In this document: piece by piece, positions 20,589-30,804 of the stretch
How the letters are laid out: each line of letters opens with the position of its first letter
Position numbering within the stretch: position 1 is the stretch's first letter
Assembly (NCBI GenBank): GCA_015680685.1
Contig: MNCI01030745.1
Span: 1-47,461, forward strand
DNA length: 47,461 nucleotides
Direction of reading: 5' to 3'
Origin: Gnetum montanum
Lineage: Eukaryota > Streptophyta > Gnetopsida > Gnetales > Gnetaceae
Notes under the pieces: model-generated
Database searches by the model: none
Told to the model about the DNA's origin: nothing
What the model saw: the letters and a program-made list of their open reading frames with translations, nothing else
Made by a program: the position numbers and the translations under genes

Positions 20589-22567
20589 ATGCCTCTCCCA
20601 CAAGACTATGATAATGCCACATCTAGTGAGGCAAGTCATTGGAGAACCAACGAATTATCTAACAATGAAGATTGGAATACGCAATCTGAAGTTGGGGTTT
20701 CTTATAAACATAAACAAAAGCAACATCATCCCAACACACGAAAGCATAACTTACTCGATGACAATGAACCCCTACTGGCCACTACAAGCTTAATGCAAAT
20801 ACAAGAGGCTATTCGAATCTCCCGTAGGCATCTTAAAGAGAGTCGTCTACCTAGGCTCAATTTAAACAACTTCCCTCACTTTTCAGGAGGCTATGACTTA
20901 GATCCGCATCAACATTTACAAGCCTTCTACGATGCCTACATGTGGAACAACATTGATAACGGTTGGCAAAAACTTAACCTCTTTCCTATGACACTCGTTG
21001 GCCAAGCAAAAGTATGGTACAGATCGTTAAAACCAAATTCAATATGACGTTGGCCAACAATGGTAGAACTCTTTAATGAAAGATATCAAACCTACGCAAG
21101 AGTGTCAGCCTTGAGGAAACAAATCCAAGAGTGGAAACAAGCACAACATGAACCCTTGGACATGGCCTTAGAAAGATATTATGCGCTATTAAACAACTAT
21201 CCAGGCCATGGGTTTTCTAAGGAAAGGCTAATGCACCACATCATTGATGGGCTACGTGATGAAACAAGCGAGACCTTAGGAATGTATGCCCAAGGTCAAG
21301 TATACGAACTACGAACCCATCAAGTACAAGAGCTTATTAAGTGAGTAGCAAAAGAAGAAGGAGAATTAGCTAGATGGAAGAGTGTTGAAAAACATCAACG
21401 GGACCAAAATCTCAACTTAACAAAGGTCCATGATCATAAAAAGGAGAAATCAACCTATCACAAGGAGAAAGAACTATATTTGCTGGTACAACAATCATTA
21501 GAGGAAGTCGAAGAAAATATCAATAAGATGTTGGAATGGACGTATAAAAAGTGTGGAGAATACATCAATATTATTGGAGATAGATTTTTGACAACTCGAG
21601 AAGCTAGACAAAACATTAGACAATCGAAAAGAAGGGATAAGAAAAATAAGAGCTCAACTGCCAATCACACATATGAATGCAACATTTGCCTATACAATCA
21701 CCCCAAGGGCCAATGTCCAATCTTGTTACATTTATATGAGCATTGGGGAAACATGTTACATCCAAAGTTCGTGCAGAGATACTGTGTTTGATCATAATGG
21801 CAACAATCCCAGTCATGGGGGAAACCACCCCTAAACTGGAGACACCCTTCATATCATCCAAATCCAAATGCTTATCTAGTCCAATACCTTATTTCTCCAA
21901 TTGGGCCAACATACTCTATCTCACCGCATTACCATTCTCCTCAATACTATCATCCCATGTCCTCAACACAGCCATTTCCTTGTGCACCTTATACTATTTT
22001 CAACATTCTCATCCTTTCCCTCCTTCTACATCACCACCAACTATTCCTAAGGTGTCTGCACCATAGCAACAACCCATGAACGTCACTTGTGCTACTATTG
22101 TCAACAACAGTGAGAGGCCTCCTCAACATCGAAGACATCCCTTCTTTAGAAATGACCCTAGGAAGGGACAACACAATTTCAAGGCCATTGCATCCTCCAA
22201 CTCAGCACAAGTCCAACCTTATGGTGCACCCTTATCTTCGAACCCAACGCCTCATGTTACTTCATCAGGGCCACCAACTAACACTCCAACAACCATATGG
22301 CCCAATGAACACAGGCATGGAGAGCGACAACATCCTGATCCTTGCATACCATCTAACGGTCACAACTACCATAGTGGGTCAACTCATTATCCAAGAACCA
22401 CATCTTACAAATTTCCCCACTATGCTTACTATAATCAAGTGTGTGAACCCCAATGGGGTAAGTATGACCAAGTCCCAATATTTCCAACACGCAAGGATCC
22501 TCATCTTCCATTTATTAATCCTTGCCATGCTCACCCGTTTAGTTATGAGGGATATCCCCCATTCTAG
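20589..22567 (+). pseudogene. gag: gag of element 2
   Basis: ATG 20589 starts MPLPQDYDNATSSEASHWRT, the same start as element 3. The gag domain (about 20850-21340) includes FSGGYDLDPHQHLQAFYDAY, WQKLNLFPMTLVGQAKVWYR and EPLDMALERYYALLNNYPGH. A knuckle-like CNICLYNHPKGQC (21680-21720; C-x2-C-x3-H-x4-C, one residue shorter than usual) and a Pro/Tyr/His-rich tail ending GYPPF at 22567 follow. Stops at 21045, 21342, 21789 and 22064, and a frame change near 22000, kill it. No pol domain is fused to it. The encoded protein would assemble particles that package this RNA. Confidence 0.87.
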
Positions 22568-23710
22568 TAATAAGTAGGGTTAATAAATTTCTTTTCATTT
22601 TCTTTAATTTTACAACTTTTTGTTTTCCATTTTTTCATTTTTCAACTTTTTTTAGTTTTGTTTTATCTTTTTATCTTTTTACGCTTTTGCAAGTAATCTC
22701 ATCTACAAATAAAACACTCATGTGGATCATTGGTTGAGGTGTGTTCTATGTTATCAAGTCTTGAGTGACCAATTATGTGAACAGTGAGCCCATTACACCC
22801 ACTCATCCATTCTACAAATAAGAGGTTTTGTCAAGGGTATGGTGATATTCTTAACATTCTTAAAAATTAAAATTAATGTTGGGTTCATTGTACCCAAAAT
22901 GAAGAAAGATGGACCAAGGGGTAATGATTAGGGTGTGACATCAAGGAGACTTGCGGATTCTCTTTGGTGACATTTGTGGGAGTTATCATGCAACATGGTT
23001 GTACTAAGATCCTTGTAGATCTAACAAAAAATGGGAGTAAGAGTAATCAAAAGGGCACTCAAAAATCCAATGTTGTTCTAGGGGGTCCCACTGGAAAGAC
23101 ATGCACCCATGCCTGAAGGTTGGCGGCTTCTTTGGACTCAGTAGTCAAAAAAAAAAAAAAACAAAGGAAGTGCCACAAAACAAAAATCACTCCTCCCTTG
23201 AACAAAATGCCAAGTGATCGTATGCCTTGTTGTTCTAGTACTCTCATAGTTGCTCATCATGGGATGAAACATAGAATTCTTACCTCATTCCAATGATATT
23301 TACATGCGTGTGTTTTGTGGAATCAGTGCAGGTTACATTTAACCCTTCTAGTACCTACGGACATTTTAAGGCGTGGTTACGCAAGGGCATTATAGGTTGG
23401 AACCTGCTTTGGGGAGGACCCACTTGCGTGACTTTTACAATTTGTACTTGTTGCACACCACCACATCACCTTATACCCTCCAAGTACTTCATTGCCAAAT
23501 CTATTCTTTCCTTTGTCATCATTTTATCAAACATTCCTCAAAACCAGGTCCTTTTCTGCATCACCTAAACAAGCCAGGTCCGACATTAAACTTTTAGGGC
23601 AACTTCCTTAAAAAACATTTCTAACTCTAAAATCACACTAAGCAAAGAATTCAACATTTATTAAAGGCAATGAGAAAGGTATGAAATCATTGAACTTTTT
23701 TCAATAACCT
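22568..23710 (+). other. Non-coding interval of element 2
   Basis: A T-rich stretch after gag, then 1.1 kb without credible coding. It aligns with the matching part of element 3 (27450-28740, reversed) over much of its length, including the motif at 23403-23422. The open frames 23293-23568 and 23373-23597 overlap that motif in two phases and are not credible genes. Confidence 0.65.
23403..23422 (+). promoter_or_regulatory. Conserved 20-nt non-coding motif, element 2 copy
   Basis: Identical to the element 1 copy at 9940-9959 and one base different from the element 3 copy. It lies 338 bp before the 3' ATG. Confidence 0.6.
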
Positions 23711-23740
23711 TACTAACAATTGATCTTTGTGTGATTATAG
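23711..23740 (+). promoter_or_regulatory. Splice-acceptor-like module before a 3' ATG, element 2
   Basis: TACTAAC (23711-23717), a classic branch-point sequence, is followed 24 nt later (branch A to G) by TTATAG and then directly ATG 23741. The same arrangement and spacing occur in elements 1 and 3. A strong donor-like GGTAAGTATG lies at 22457-22466 in the gag tail and is kept in element 3. Splicing is inferred, not shown. Confidence 0.5.
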
Positions 23741-24178
23741 ATGGCCCCTAAAAGAAGATAATAAGGAGGACCTTCTCAAGGTGCAACCAAATGACCAGGG
23801 GGAGGCAGAGGCCAAGGATTTCATGCAGAACATGCAGAGTAGGAGGCACAATCACTCAGCATCCATCATGGAACTCATGTTATTCATACTCTATCCAAGC
23901 AAAAGGTGGAGAGGTCAGGGACCAAGCCTATGAAGAGGAACGATGGCTATTTGCAGCATTACATATCAAGGCCAATCAAGTGTTCCCATAGCTACCGTGT
24001 CCATGGAAAGTGCCAAATTCATCAAACATTGGAACATCAGCATGGACAGCTCATAATCTATGGATAGAAGAGGAGAAACTTCAGGCACTTCTTCAACAGT
24101 ATCAATCTCAGAAGCCTAGAGCGCAAAATAAAGAAAAGGCCCCCATAGAGGAGCCACCACTACTGAGAACCCCATGAG
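23741..24178 (+). pseudogene. Short 3' ORF remnant of element 2
   Basis: ATG 23741 begins MAPKRR, then two stops, then GGPSQGATK, stop, PGGGRGQGFHAEHAE, in the same phase. Element 3 has MGPKRRQQGGPSQGVTERP and GGGRG at the same place, so both descend from a basic, Gly/Pro/Gln-rich protein. Similarity at the DNA level continues to CCCCATGAGTTCC near 24178. It resembles no RT or integrase domain. It could be a third gag-like or env-position ORF of the family. Not recognised. Confidence 0.45.
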
Positions 24179-24305
24179 TTCCACAAGTTTTTTCTTTTGT
24201 GTCTGTGTCCAAATTTTGTTTCATTCCACACTATGGCATAGCCCCATTTTCACCATCCAATAATCCCATACCTATCCACTGTGTAATCACTATAACTCAA
24301 GGACA

Positions 24306-24329
24306 AGTTTTCATTCAGTTGTGGGGGTA
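24306..24329 (+). promoter_or_regulatory. Polypurine tract region of element 2
   Basis: AGTTTTCATTCAGTTGTGGG, then GGTA, ends at the 3' LTR. The GTGGGGG run is the likely plus-strand primer. Confidence 0.7.
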
Positions 24330-25003
24330 TGATGAGTCGTCACTTGGGCGACCACAATATCGCATACGCGATATCACAGCCTATCTCCTCATCTATAAAT
24401 AAGAGGTAGATAGATCAGTGAGTCATCAAGGAGTAAGTTAGTTTTATTTTAAGTTTTTTAATTTCTTTCTCTTCCTTTTCCTCTCAGTGTATGCCTGCAG
24501 TGTTGTGATTGTAATTGTACGGCATCCTTTATTCGAGTGTGACGTACTTGGACACACACCTGACCAATAATAAAGATCAAGATTACTTCATCATTGCAGC
24601 ATTCACTTAGTTTAATTATTCATTTAATTGTTATTTACTGCTTTCCTAGTTAATCTCTCTCACCCTTAAACTCAGGTTAAAACGCAGAATGAATACGACT
24701 TGATTACGAGCATTTAAGTGTGACTACTTGGTAACCCAGTAGCGTACCTAGGATCTGCGCTTGGTAATCCCAATTCCATTGCCTTCAAGAGTAGCATTAG
24801 ATTAGAAACCACATCATACACCTCACTCTAGACTAAACCATACGTGAAAAAGTTAATACTAGTCCAAGTGGGAAGACAGCAAACTCCGACCTAAGGCTAA
24901 CTGTCTAGATGCCACAACTAGTTCGTCTGTGGAGTTCGACCGGATCGCACGTGGAACACTCGTATTCATATGGTTGAGTGTAGGGGTATCTCACCACTCA
25001 TCA
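24330..25003 (+). repeat. 3' LTR of element 2
   Basis: 674 bp, TGATGAG...CTCATCA. It aligns with the 5' LTR but has two palindromic cores instead of five and lacks the internal ~115 bp. TATAAATA is at 24394-24401. Confidence 0.92.
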
Positions 25004-25008
25004 AAAAC

Positions 25009-25880
25009 TAAATTTACATTCATCTAGAAACATTTGAAACCTTGGTAAGTAGTAAATGCTAAAATAATTTTGATTAATTGCATTTTGGTAATAGTGGAAA
25101 ATATGTCTTGATAATCTATTTGCTCAATTTGAGAAAATCGCTTTTCTACCAATTAAGGTTTGTTTCTTACAACCTACCCATATCCATTAATTTTATTTGC
25201 AAAGATCAATTTGCTTCTAATTACATTTATCTTTGTGGGTCTTGAAACTAATTTATAGTTATTTTAAAATCTTCATTGCTAATGCTTATTTAATAGGAAT
25301 AAGAATAGAATATGCAAGAAAACAAACTAGAAGACTGTGATCCATTATTTTTGTTCCATTCCTTCTTATCCCTTGTATTAATGGTGAGCTGAGAACCTTC
25401 ATCATGAACCTAAATTATTGTGTTGATTTCCATAAAGCTTTATATGATGTAGTTTTCAATGATATGATTTCTTCATCTCCTAATGATTTAGGTTATTCCC
25501 AATGAATCTCTTCATTTTTATTATTTGGTTAAATAACAATATCATCACCTTTATTAAAATATGGTTCTTATATAGTTCCTATAATCATGATTTTAGCTTT
25601 ATCATTAGTAGTATCTACTATATACTCATCTAGTCCCACATGAGATATTTTAACAATTTTATCAATTCCTAAATTTAAACACTAACACTAATATGCTTTA
25701 GATTAACTAGAATAATGAATAAAAATTCTATTATCATATCTAATATCTAATTTATGCACATTAAACTTTACTCATTCCTCTTCATTGACAAAACATTCTA
25801 GCAATTGAAGCCTAAGAAAAATAACTTCCTTCAATGCAAAATCTATCTTTATCATCTAAATGTAAAATTGTAAGAACCTC
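25009..25880 (-). pseudogene. Copia integrase C-terminus and RT N-terminus, copy 2
   Basis: Continues the element split by element 2. On the minus strand, FVNEEE, stop, VKFNVHKLDIRYDNRIFIHYSS (integrase C-terminal region, about 25800-25690) matches NVHKLNSHCEDSIFIRYSSHS of copy 1. Then comes an acidic linker (about 25650-25450), and NGYG...VRNKP, EKRFSQIEQIDYQDIFS and IILAFTTYQGFKCF (about 25170-25030), the start of RT. The reading frame then resumes at 19605. Dead through many stops. Confidence 0.78.
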
Positions 25881-25924
25881 TTTTTCATCCTAGAAAAACT
25901 CTAGGTATTTCCTGCTAAATAAAT

Positions 25925-26102
25925 GAACCAACTATTGTTGTAGATCCTTACAAATTTTTCTACCACCGTGTGATCCTTTAACACTATGAACTCTACGAGT
26001 GGTGCAAAATGAGACCTACTTAATTCAGCATTGTGGAATGATTCAACAAATTTTGTGGCAAGAGTATGATCAAAATGATAACATTATTTCTCTTTAGAGA
26101 GG
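25925..26102 (-). pseudogene. Unrecognised protein remnant, downstream half
   Basis: On the minus strand this encodes CYHFDHTLATKFVESFHNAE, then LSRSHFAPLVEFIVLKDHT and VVEKFVRIYNNSWFIYLAGNT before a stop. If element 3 and one AGAGG copy are removed, it follows in the same frame from the 31696-31979 segment (...STSFDMPL then SKEK). After about 25955 a second frame looks more protein-like (DEKEVLTILHLDDKDRFCIE), hinting at a one-base frameshift. The upstream half starts MAHRGRG. The family is not known to me; a plant transposon protein of the Transposase_32 type is one loose possibility. Confidence 0.45.
26098..26102. repeat. Target-site duplication of element 3, left copy
   Basis: AGAGG, identical to 31691-31695. 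A perfect 5-bp duplication. Confidence 0.9.
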
Positions 26103-26806
26103 TGATGAGCAGTGAGGTACCCCTACACTCAACCATACGAATACGAGCGTTCACGCATGATCTGGTCGAACTCCGTGGACAGGCTAGTTGTGGTATCTAG
26201 ATAGTTACACATTGATTGCAGTTCGCTGTCTTCCCACCTGGACTATTATTTTCTTTGTCATGTATGGTTTAGTCCAGAGTGAGGCATATGATGTGATCCT
26301 AAACTACTGCTACTCCTAGAGACAATGGAGAATAATATTGATTAAACTAATGAGTAATAGGAAATGAAATCTAAGCTAACCTAAGTGCGATGAGCATCCA
26401 TTCCTTAATCATCCGTACACATCTTGGACTTCATGCACAACTACTACTATGATTACCAAGTGCAGATCCTAGGTATGCTACTGGGTTGCCAAGTAGTCAC
26501 ACTTAAATNAAATTAAAACTAAGTGAATGCTGCAATGATGAAGTAATCTCGATCTTTATTTCCGGTGATGTGCGCATCCAAGTATGTCACACTCGAATAA
26601 AGGTTCCATACAATTACAAGCATCACACTGCGGGCATGCGCTGGGAAAATATTCTAACTCCTATGGAAACAAACTGAAAGAGTCTAGCTACAAATGACAA
26701 AAGGATACCTAAGTACGGCGGGTGCACGCTTATTTATAGGCTATCATAAACAAGGTTGTGTATATGGGGCCTAGTATACGGGACCCCCAAAAATCATGAT
26801 TCATCA
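26103..26806 (-). repeat. 3' LTR of element 3
   Basis: 704 bp. Compared with the 5' LTR it has two palindromic cores (26760, 26774) instead of five. It also lacks about 140 bp at the point where a single N stands (26509). The TATA box complement is at 26731-26738. Confidence 0.9.
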
Positions 26807-26824
26807 TAGCCCCACGACTGGATA
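26807..26824 (-). promoter_or_regulatory. Polypurine tract region of element 3
   Basis: On the minus strand CCAGTCGTGGGGCTA runs directly into the 3' LTR. It corresponds to CAGTTGTGGGGGTA of element 2. Confidence 0.65.
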
Positions 26825-26969
26825 ACAACTCTTCCTCGACTCAAAGAAAGTGAGGAATAAGCTTAATTGAATACACAGTGGATAGGTATGGCATTCTTGA
26901 TTGACTAGGAATTTATTCATGCCACAGTGGAGGATTAAACAAAATTTGGACATAGACCCAAAATTACAA

Positions 26970-27416
26970 AACTTTGGAACTCATGGGGTTCCTGGTAGTG
27001 GTGGCTCCTCCATGGGTGCCTTTCCTTTGTTTGACGTGTCAGGCTTCTAAGATTGATATCATTGAAGAAGCACCTAACGTTGCTCCTCATCTATTTGAGG
27101 ATTATGAGCTGTCCATGCTGATGTTCCAATGTTTGATGGAGTCGGTACTTTTCATGGACACGGCAACTGCGGGAACACGTAATTGGCCTTGACATGCCAA
27201 TTCACAAATAGTCGTCATTCCTCTTCATAGGCTCAGGCCCTGACCTCTCCTTCCTTTGCTTGGATAGATTATGCAGTAACAAGAGTTTCATGATGGATGC
27301 TGAATGATTGCCTTCTACTCTGCATGTTCTATATGAGGTCCTTAGCCTCTGCCTCCCCCAGGTCGTTCGGTTACCCCTTGAGAAGGTCCTCCTTGTTGTC
27401 TTCTTTTAGGGCCCAT
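26970..27416 (-). pseudogene. Short 3' ORF remnant of element 3
   Basis: From ATG (complement of 27414-27416) the frame reads MGPKRRQQGGPSQGVTERP, then GGGRG and a stop. It is longer before the first stop than in element 2, which has two stops after MAPKRR. The protein is Arg/Gln/Gly-rich. DNA similarity to element 2 continues to near 26970. It is directly preceded by the acceptor-like module at 27417-27446. Function unknown; it is not a pol domain. Confidence 0.45.
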
Positions 27417-27446
27417 CTATAATCACACAAGGATCAATCGTTAGTA
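27417..27446 (-). promoter_or_regulatory. Splice-acceptor-like module before a 3' ATG, element 3
   Basis: On the minus strand TACTAAC (27446-27440) is followed 24 nt later by TTATAG and ATG. It is identical in layout to elements 1 and 2. Confidence 0.5.
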
Positions 27447-28760
27447 AGGTTATTGAAAAAGTTCAATGATTTTATACCTTACTCATTACCTTTAATAAAT
27501 ATTGCATTCTTTACTTAGTGTGATTTTAGAGTTAGAAAGTTTTTCAAGAAAGTTGCCCTAAAATTTTAATGTTGGACCTGGTTTTGAGAAACGTTTGATA
27601 AAATAATGACAAAGGAAAGGATAGATTTGGCAATGAAATACTCAAAGGGTATAAGATGATGTGGTGGTGTGCAACAATGTACAAATTACAAAAGTCATGT
27701 AAGTGGGTCCTCCCTAAAGCAGGTTCCAACCTATATGCCCTTGCGTAACCACACCTTAAGATGTTTGTAGGCATTAGAAGGGTTAAATGTAATCTATACC
27801 AATGCAACAAAACACACACACATGTTAATACCACCGTGATGAGGTATGAATTTAATGCTATACAAAACACAAGTCACAAATACATGAACAATGAGATGGA
27901 ATGAATTGGAGAAGGGATTGCAGAGATTGGGACATGAGGTAACTGACTTAGGGCACAATGAATCCTGCGTGTAAAGCATGATTAACGTGTTATTAACCCA
28001 TCGTTCCAAGATTAGGACCAAGTCCATTCCTCTAATCAGTGACATCGCATTGTTTCATCCCATGATGAACAACTATGAGAGTACCATAAAAACAAGGCAT
28101 ACGATCACTTGGCGTTTTGTTCAAGGGAGGAGTTTTTTTTTTGTGGTACTTCCTTTTTCTTTTGCTTTTTCTCTTTCTTTTTTTTTCACCTCACTGAATC
28201 CAGAGAAATCGCCAACCTTCAGGCATGGGTGCATGTCTTTCCAGTGGGACCCCCTAGAACAGTATTTGATTTTTGAGTGCCCTTTTGATTACTCTTACTC
28301 CCATTTTTCATTAGATCTACAAGGATCTTAGTATAACCACGTTGCATGATAACTCCCATAGACGTCACTAAAGAGAATCCGCAAGTCCCCTTGATGTCAC
28401 ACCCTAATCATTCCCTCTTGGTCCATCATTTCTTCATTCTGGGCACAAAGAATACAAAATTAATTTTAAGTTTCAAGAAATGTCAAGAATATCACTGTAC
28501 CCTCGAATAGAACCTCTTATTTGTAGAGTGGATGCATGGGTGTAGTGGGCTCACTGTCCAAATAATTGATCACCGAGACTTGATAACATAGAACAACACC
28601 TCAACCAACGAGTCACATGAGTATTTTATTCATGGACGAGATTACTCATAAAAAGATAAAAAGACAAAAAGATAAAACAATAAATTAAAAGGGTGAAAAA
28701 CTGGAAAACAAAAAGCTAAAAAATTAAAGAAATAGAAAAACATTTATTAATTCTTTGTTG
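27447..28760 (-). other. Non-coding interval of element 3
   Basis: Aligns with 22568-23710 of element 2 in reverse. It contains the conserved motif (27704-27723) and, next to gag, the A-rich complement of the T-rich stretch. A T-rich run also sits at 28132-28185. I see no credible coding. Confidence 0.65.
27704..27723 (-). promoter_or_regulatory. Conserved 20-nt non-coding motif, element 3 copy
   Basis: On the minus strand CCTGCTTTAGGGAGGACCCA, one change from the copies in elements 1 and 2, 288 bp before the 3' ATG. Confidence 0.58.
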
Positions 28761-30663
28761 TTAGAATGGAGGATACCCTCCATAACTAAATGCTTGAGCA
28801 TGGCTAGAATTAATAAATGGAAGGTGGGGATCCTTGCATGTTGAAAATATTGGGGCCTAGTCATACTTACCCCATTGGGGTTCACACACTTGATTAGAGT
28901 TGACATAGTGGGGCAAGTTATAAGATGTGGTTAGTTTATAAGGAGTTAACCCACTATGGTACTTGTGACCGTAAGTTGGTATGCAAGGATCAACATGTTT
29001 TCCCATGTGGCAATATTCATTTGGCCTCATGGTTGTTGGAGTATTAAGTGGTGGCCTTGATAAGGTAACATGAGGCATGGGGTTCGAAGAGAAAGATGCA
29101 CCATAGTGTTGGATTTGTGTTGAGTTGGTGGATGCAGTGGTTTCTGAACTATGGTGTCCCTTTCGACAACCACGTCTAAAGAAGGGACGCCTTCAATGTT
29201 GTGAGGGACCTCCACTGCTATTGACAGTAGCAGCACAAGTAACATTTGTAGGTAGGTGTTGTGGTGCAAAATCTTCTGGCATAGTTGGCAGTGATGTAGA
29301 AGGGGATGAAGTATGAGAATATTAAGGTTGAGGAGAAGTGTAAAGCACATGAGGTGGTGATTTTGTTGGAGAGGACATGGATGGATAGTANNNNNNNNNN
29401 NNNNNNNNNNNNNNNNNNNNNNNNNNNNNNNNNNNNNNNNNNNNNNNNNNNNNNNNNNNNNNNNNNNNNNNNNNNNNNNNNNNNNNNNNNNNNNNNNNNN
29501 NNNNNNNNNNNNNNNNNNNNNNNNNNNNNNNNNNNNNNNNNNNNNNNNNNNNNNNNNNNNNNNNNNNNNNNNNNNNNNNNNNNNNNNNNNNNNNNNNNNN
29601 NNNNNNNNNNNNNNNNNNNNNNNNNNNNNNNNNNNNNNNNNNNNNNNNNNNNNNNNNNNNNNNNNNNNNNNNNNNNNNNNNNNNNNNNNNNNNNNNNNNN
29701 NNNNNNNNNNNNNNNNNNNNNNNNNNNNNNNNNNNNNNNNNNNNNNNNNNNNNNNNNNNNNNNNNNNNNNNNNNNNNNNNNNNNNNNNNNNNNNNNNNNN
29801 NNNNNNNNNNNNNNNNNNNNNNNNNNNNNNNNNNNNNNNNNNNNNNNNNNNNNNNNNNNNNNNNNNNNNNNNNNNNNNNNNNNNNNNNNNNNNNNNNNNN
29901 NNNNNNNNNGCTTAATAAGCTCTTGGAGTTGATGGGTTCGTAGCTCATATAGTTGACCTTGGGTGTACATCCCTAGGGTCTCCCTCGTTTCATTACTGAG
30001 CCCATCAATGATATGGTACATTAGCCTTTCCTCGGAGAACCCATGGCCTAGGCAGTTATTTAACAATGCATAATATCTTTCTAAGGCCATATCCAAGGGT
30101 TCATGTTGTGCTTGTTTCCATTCTTGGATTTGTCTCCTCAAGGTTGACACTCTCACATAGGTTTGATATCTTTCATTGAAAAGATCTACCATTGTTGGCC
30201 AACGTTGAATTGATTTCAGTTTTAATGACCTATACCATACTTTTGCTTGACCAATGAGTGTCAGAGGAAAGAGCTTAAGTTTTTGCCACTGATTATCAAT
30301 GTTTTTCCATGTACAGGCATCGTAGAAGGCTTGTAAATGTTGTTGTGGATCTGAATCATAGCCTCCTGAAAACTTGAAAAAATTGTTTAAATCAAGCACG
30401 GGTAGAGAACTTTCCTTACGATGCCTGCAGGCTATTCGAACAACCTCCTGTATTTTCATTAATCTTGTAGTGGCCAGTAGGGGTTCAGCATCATCAGGTA
30501 AGTTATGCTTTCGTGCGTTGGGATGATGTTGTCTTTGTTTATGTTTATAAGAAACCCCCACCTTGGGTTGTGTACTCCAATCTTCATTGTCATAATATCC
30601 ATTTGTTCTCCAATGAATTGCCTCACTAGATGTGGCATTATTAGAGTCTTGTAGGAGAGACAT
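28761..30663 (-). pseudogene. gag: gag of element 3 (contains assembly gap)
   Basis: ATG at 30663-30661 starts MSLLQDSNNATSSEAIHWRT. The first ~250 codons (to about 29910) have no stop and cover the whole gag domain: FSGGYDSDPQQHLQAFYDAC, WQKLKLFPLTLIGQAKVWYR, EPLDMALERYYALLNN and ETLGMYTQGQLYELRTHQLQ. After the 519-N gap, the knuckle region is missing from view. The Pro-rich tail (29390-28761) ends GGYPPF, as in element 2, with in-frame stops (for example after VLYTSPQP and CEPQWGKYD). The frames on the two sides of the gap differ, which may be the nominal gap length. Confidence 0.85.
29391..29909. other. Assembly gap (519 N) inside element 3 gag
   Basis: A run of N; by alignment with element 2 it hides the knuckle and the start of the Pro-rich tail. 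Confidence 0.98.
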
Positions 30664-30785
30664 GACTGTGAAATTGTGTGTGAATTTATGTGACTTTTTG
30701 TAAATTTTTTCTTCCTAAAAGATATATGGTTAATTCCTTATACAATGATCTTGTATGATATAACTAATCTAGATAACTAGCACCA

Positions 30786-30803
30786 TCCCCGGCAACGGTG
30801 CCA
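30786..30803 (-). promoter_or_regulatory. Primer binding site, tRNA-Asp type
   Basis: On the minus strand TGGCACCGTTGCCGGGGA matches the tRNA-Asp complement at 17 of 18 positions, one base after the LTR end. Confidence 0.92.
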
Positions 30804-30804
30804 A

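Larger units (their letters stand above)
19611..25003 (+). mobile_element. Element 2: gag-only LTR retrotransposon (non-autonomous)
   Basis: Both LTRs (19611-20447 and 24330-25003), a tRNA-Asp primer site, a gag frame, a long non-coding stretch, a short 3' reading-frame remnant and a polypurine tract are present. No protease, RT, RNase H or integrase motif occurs in the 1.7 kb between gag and the 3' LTR. Plant elements with LTRs and gag but no pol have been described as TR-GAG. It would need pol from a relative such as an intact element 1, whose LTR ends, primer site and gag it shares. It was inserted into copia copy 2 and split its RT. Confidence 0.9.

Noticed and set aside
22089-22577. Second long plus-strand frame over the element 2 gag tail
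   Set aside because: The other frame (22076-22567) matches the element 3 gag tail up to GYPPF; this one is a shadow in low-complexity sequence.
27544-28331. Several frames in the non-coding interval of element 3
   Set aside because: They are not conserved as protein in element 2; the DNA there aligns with indels not in multiples of three.
29306-29932. Open frames across the second N gap on both strands
   Set aside because: N bases cannot stop translation. Only the minus-strand gag on both sides is supported by similarity to element 2.
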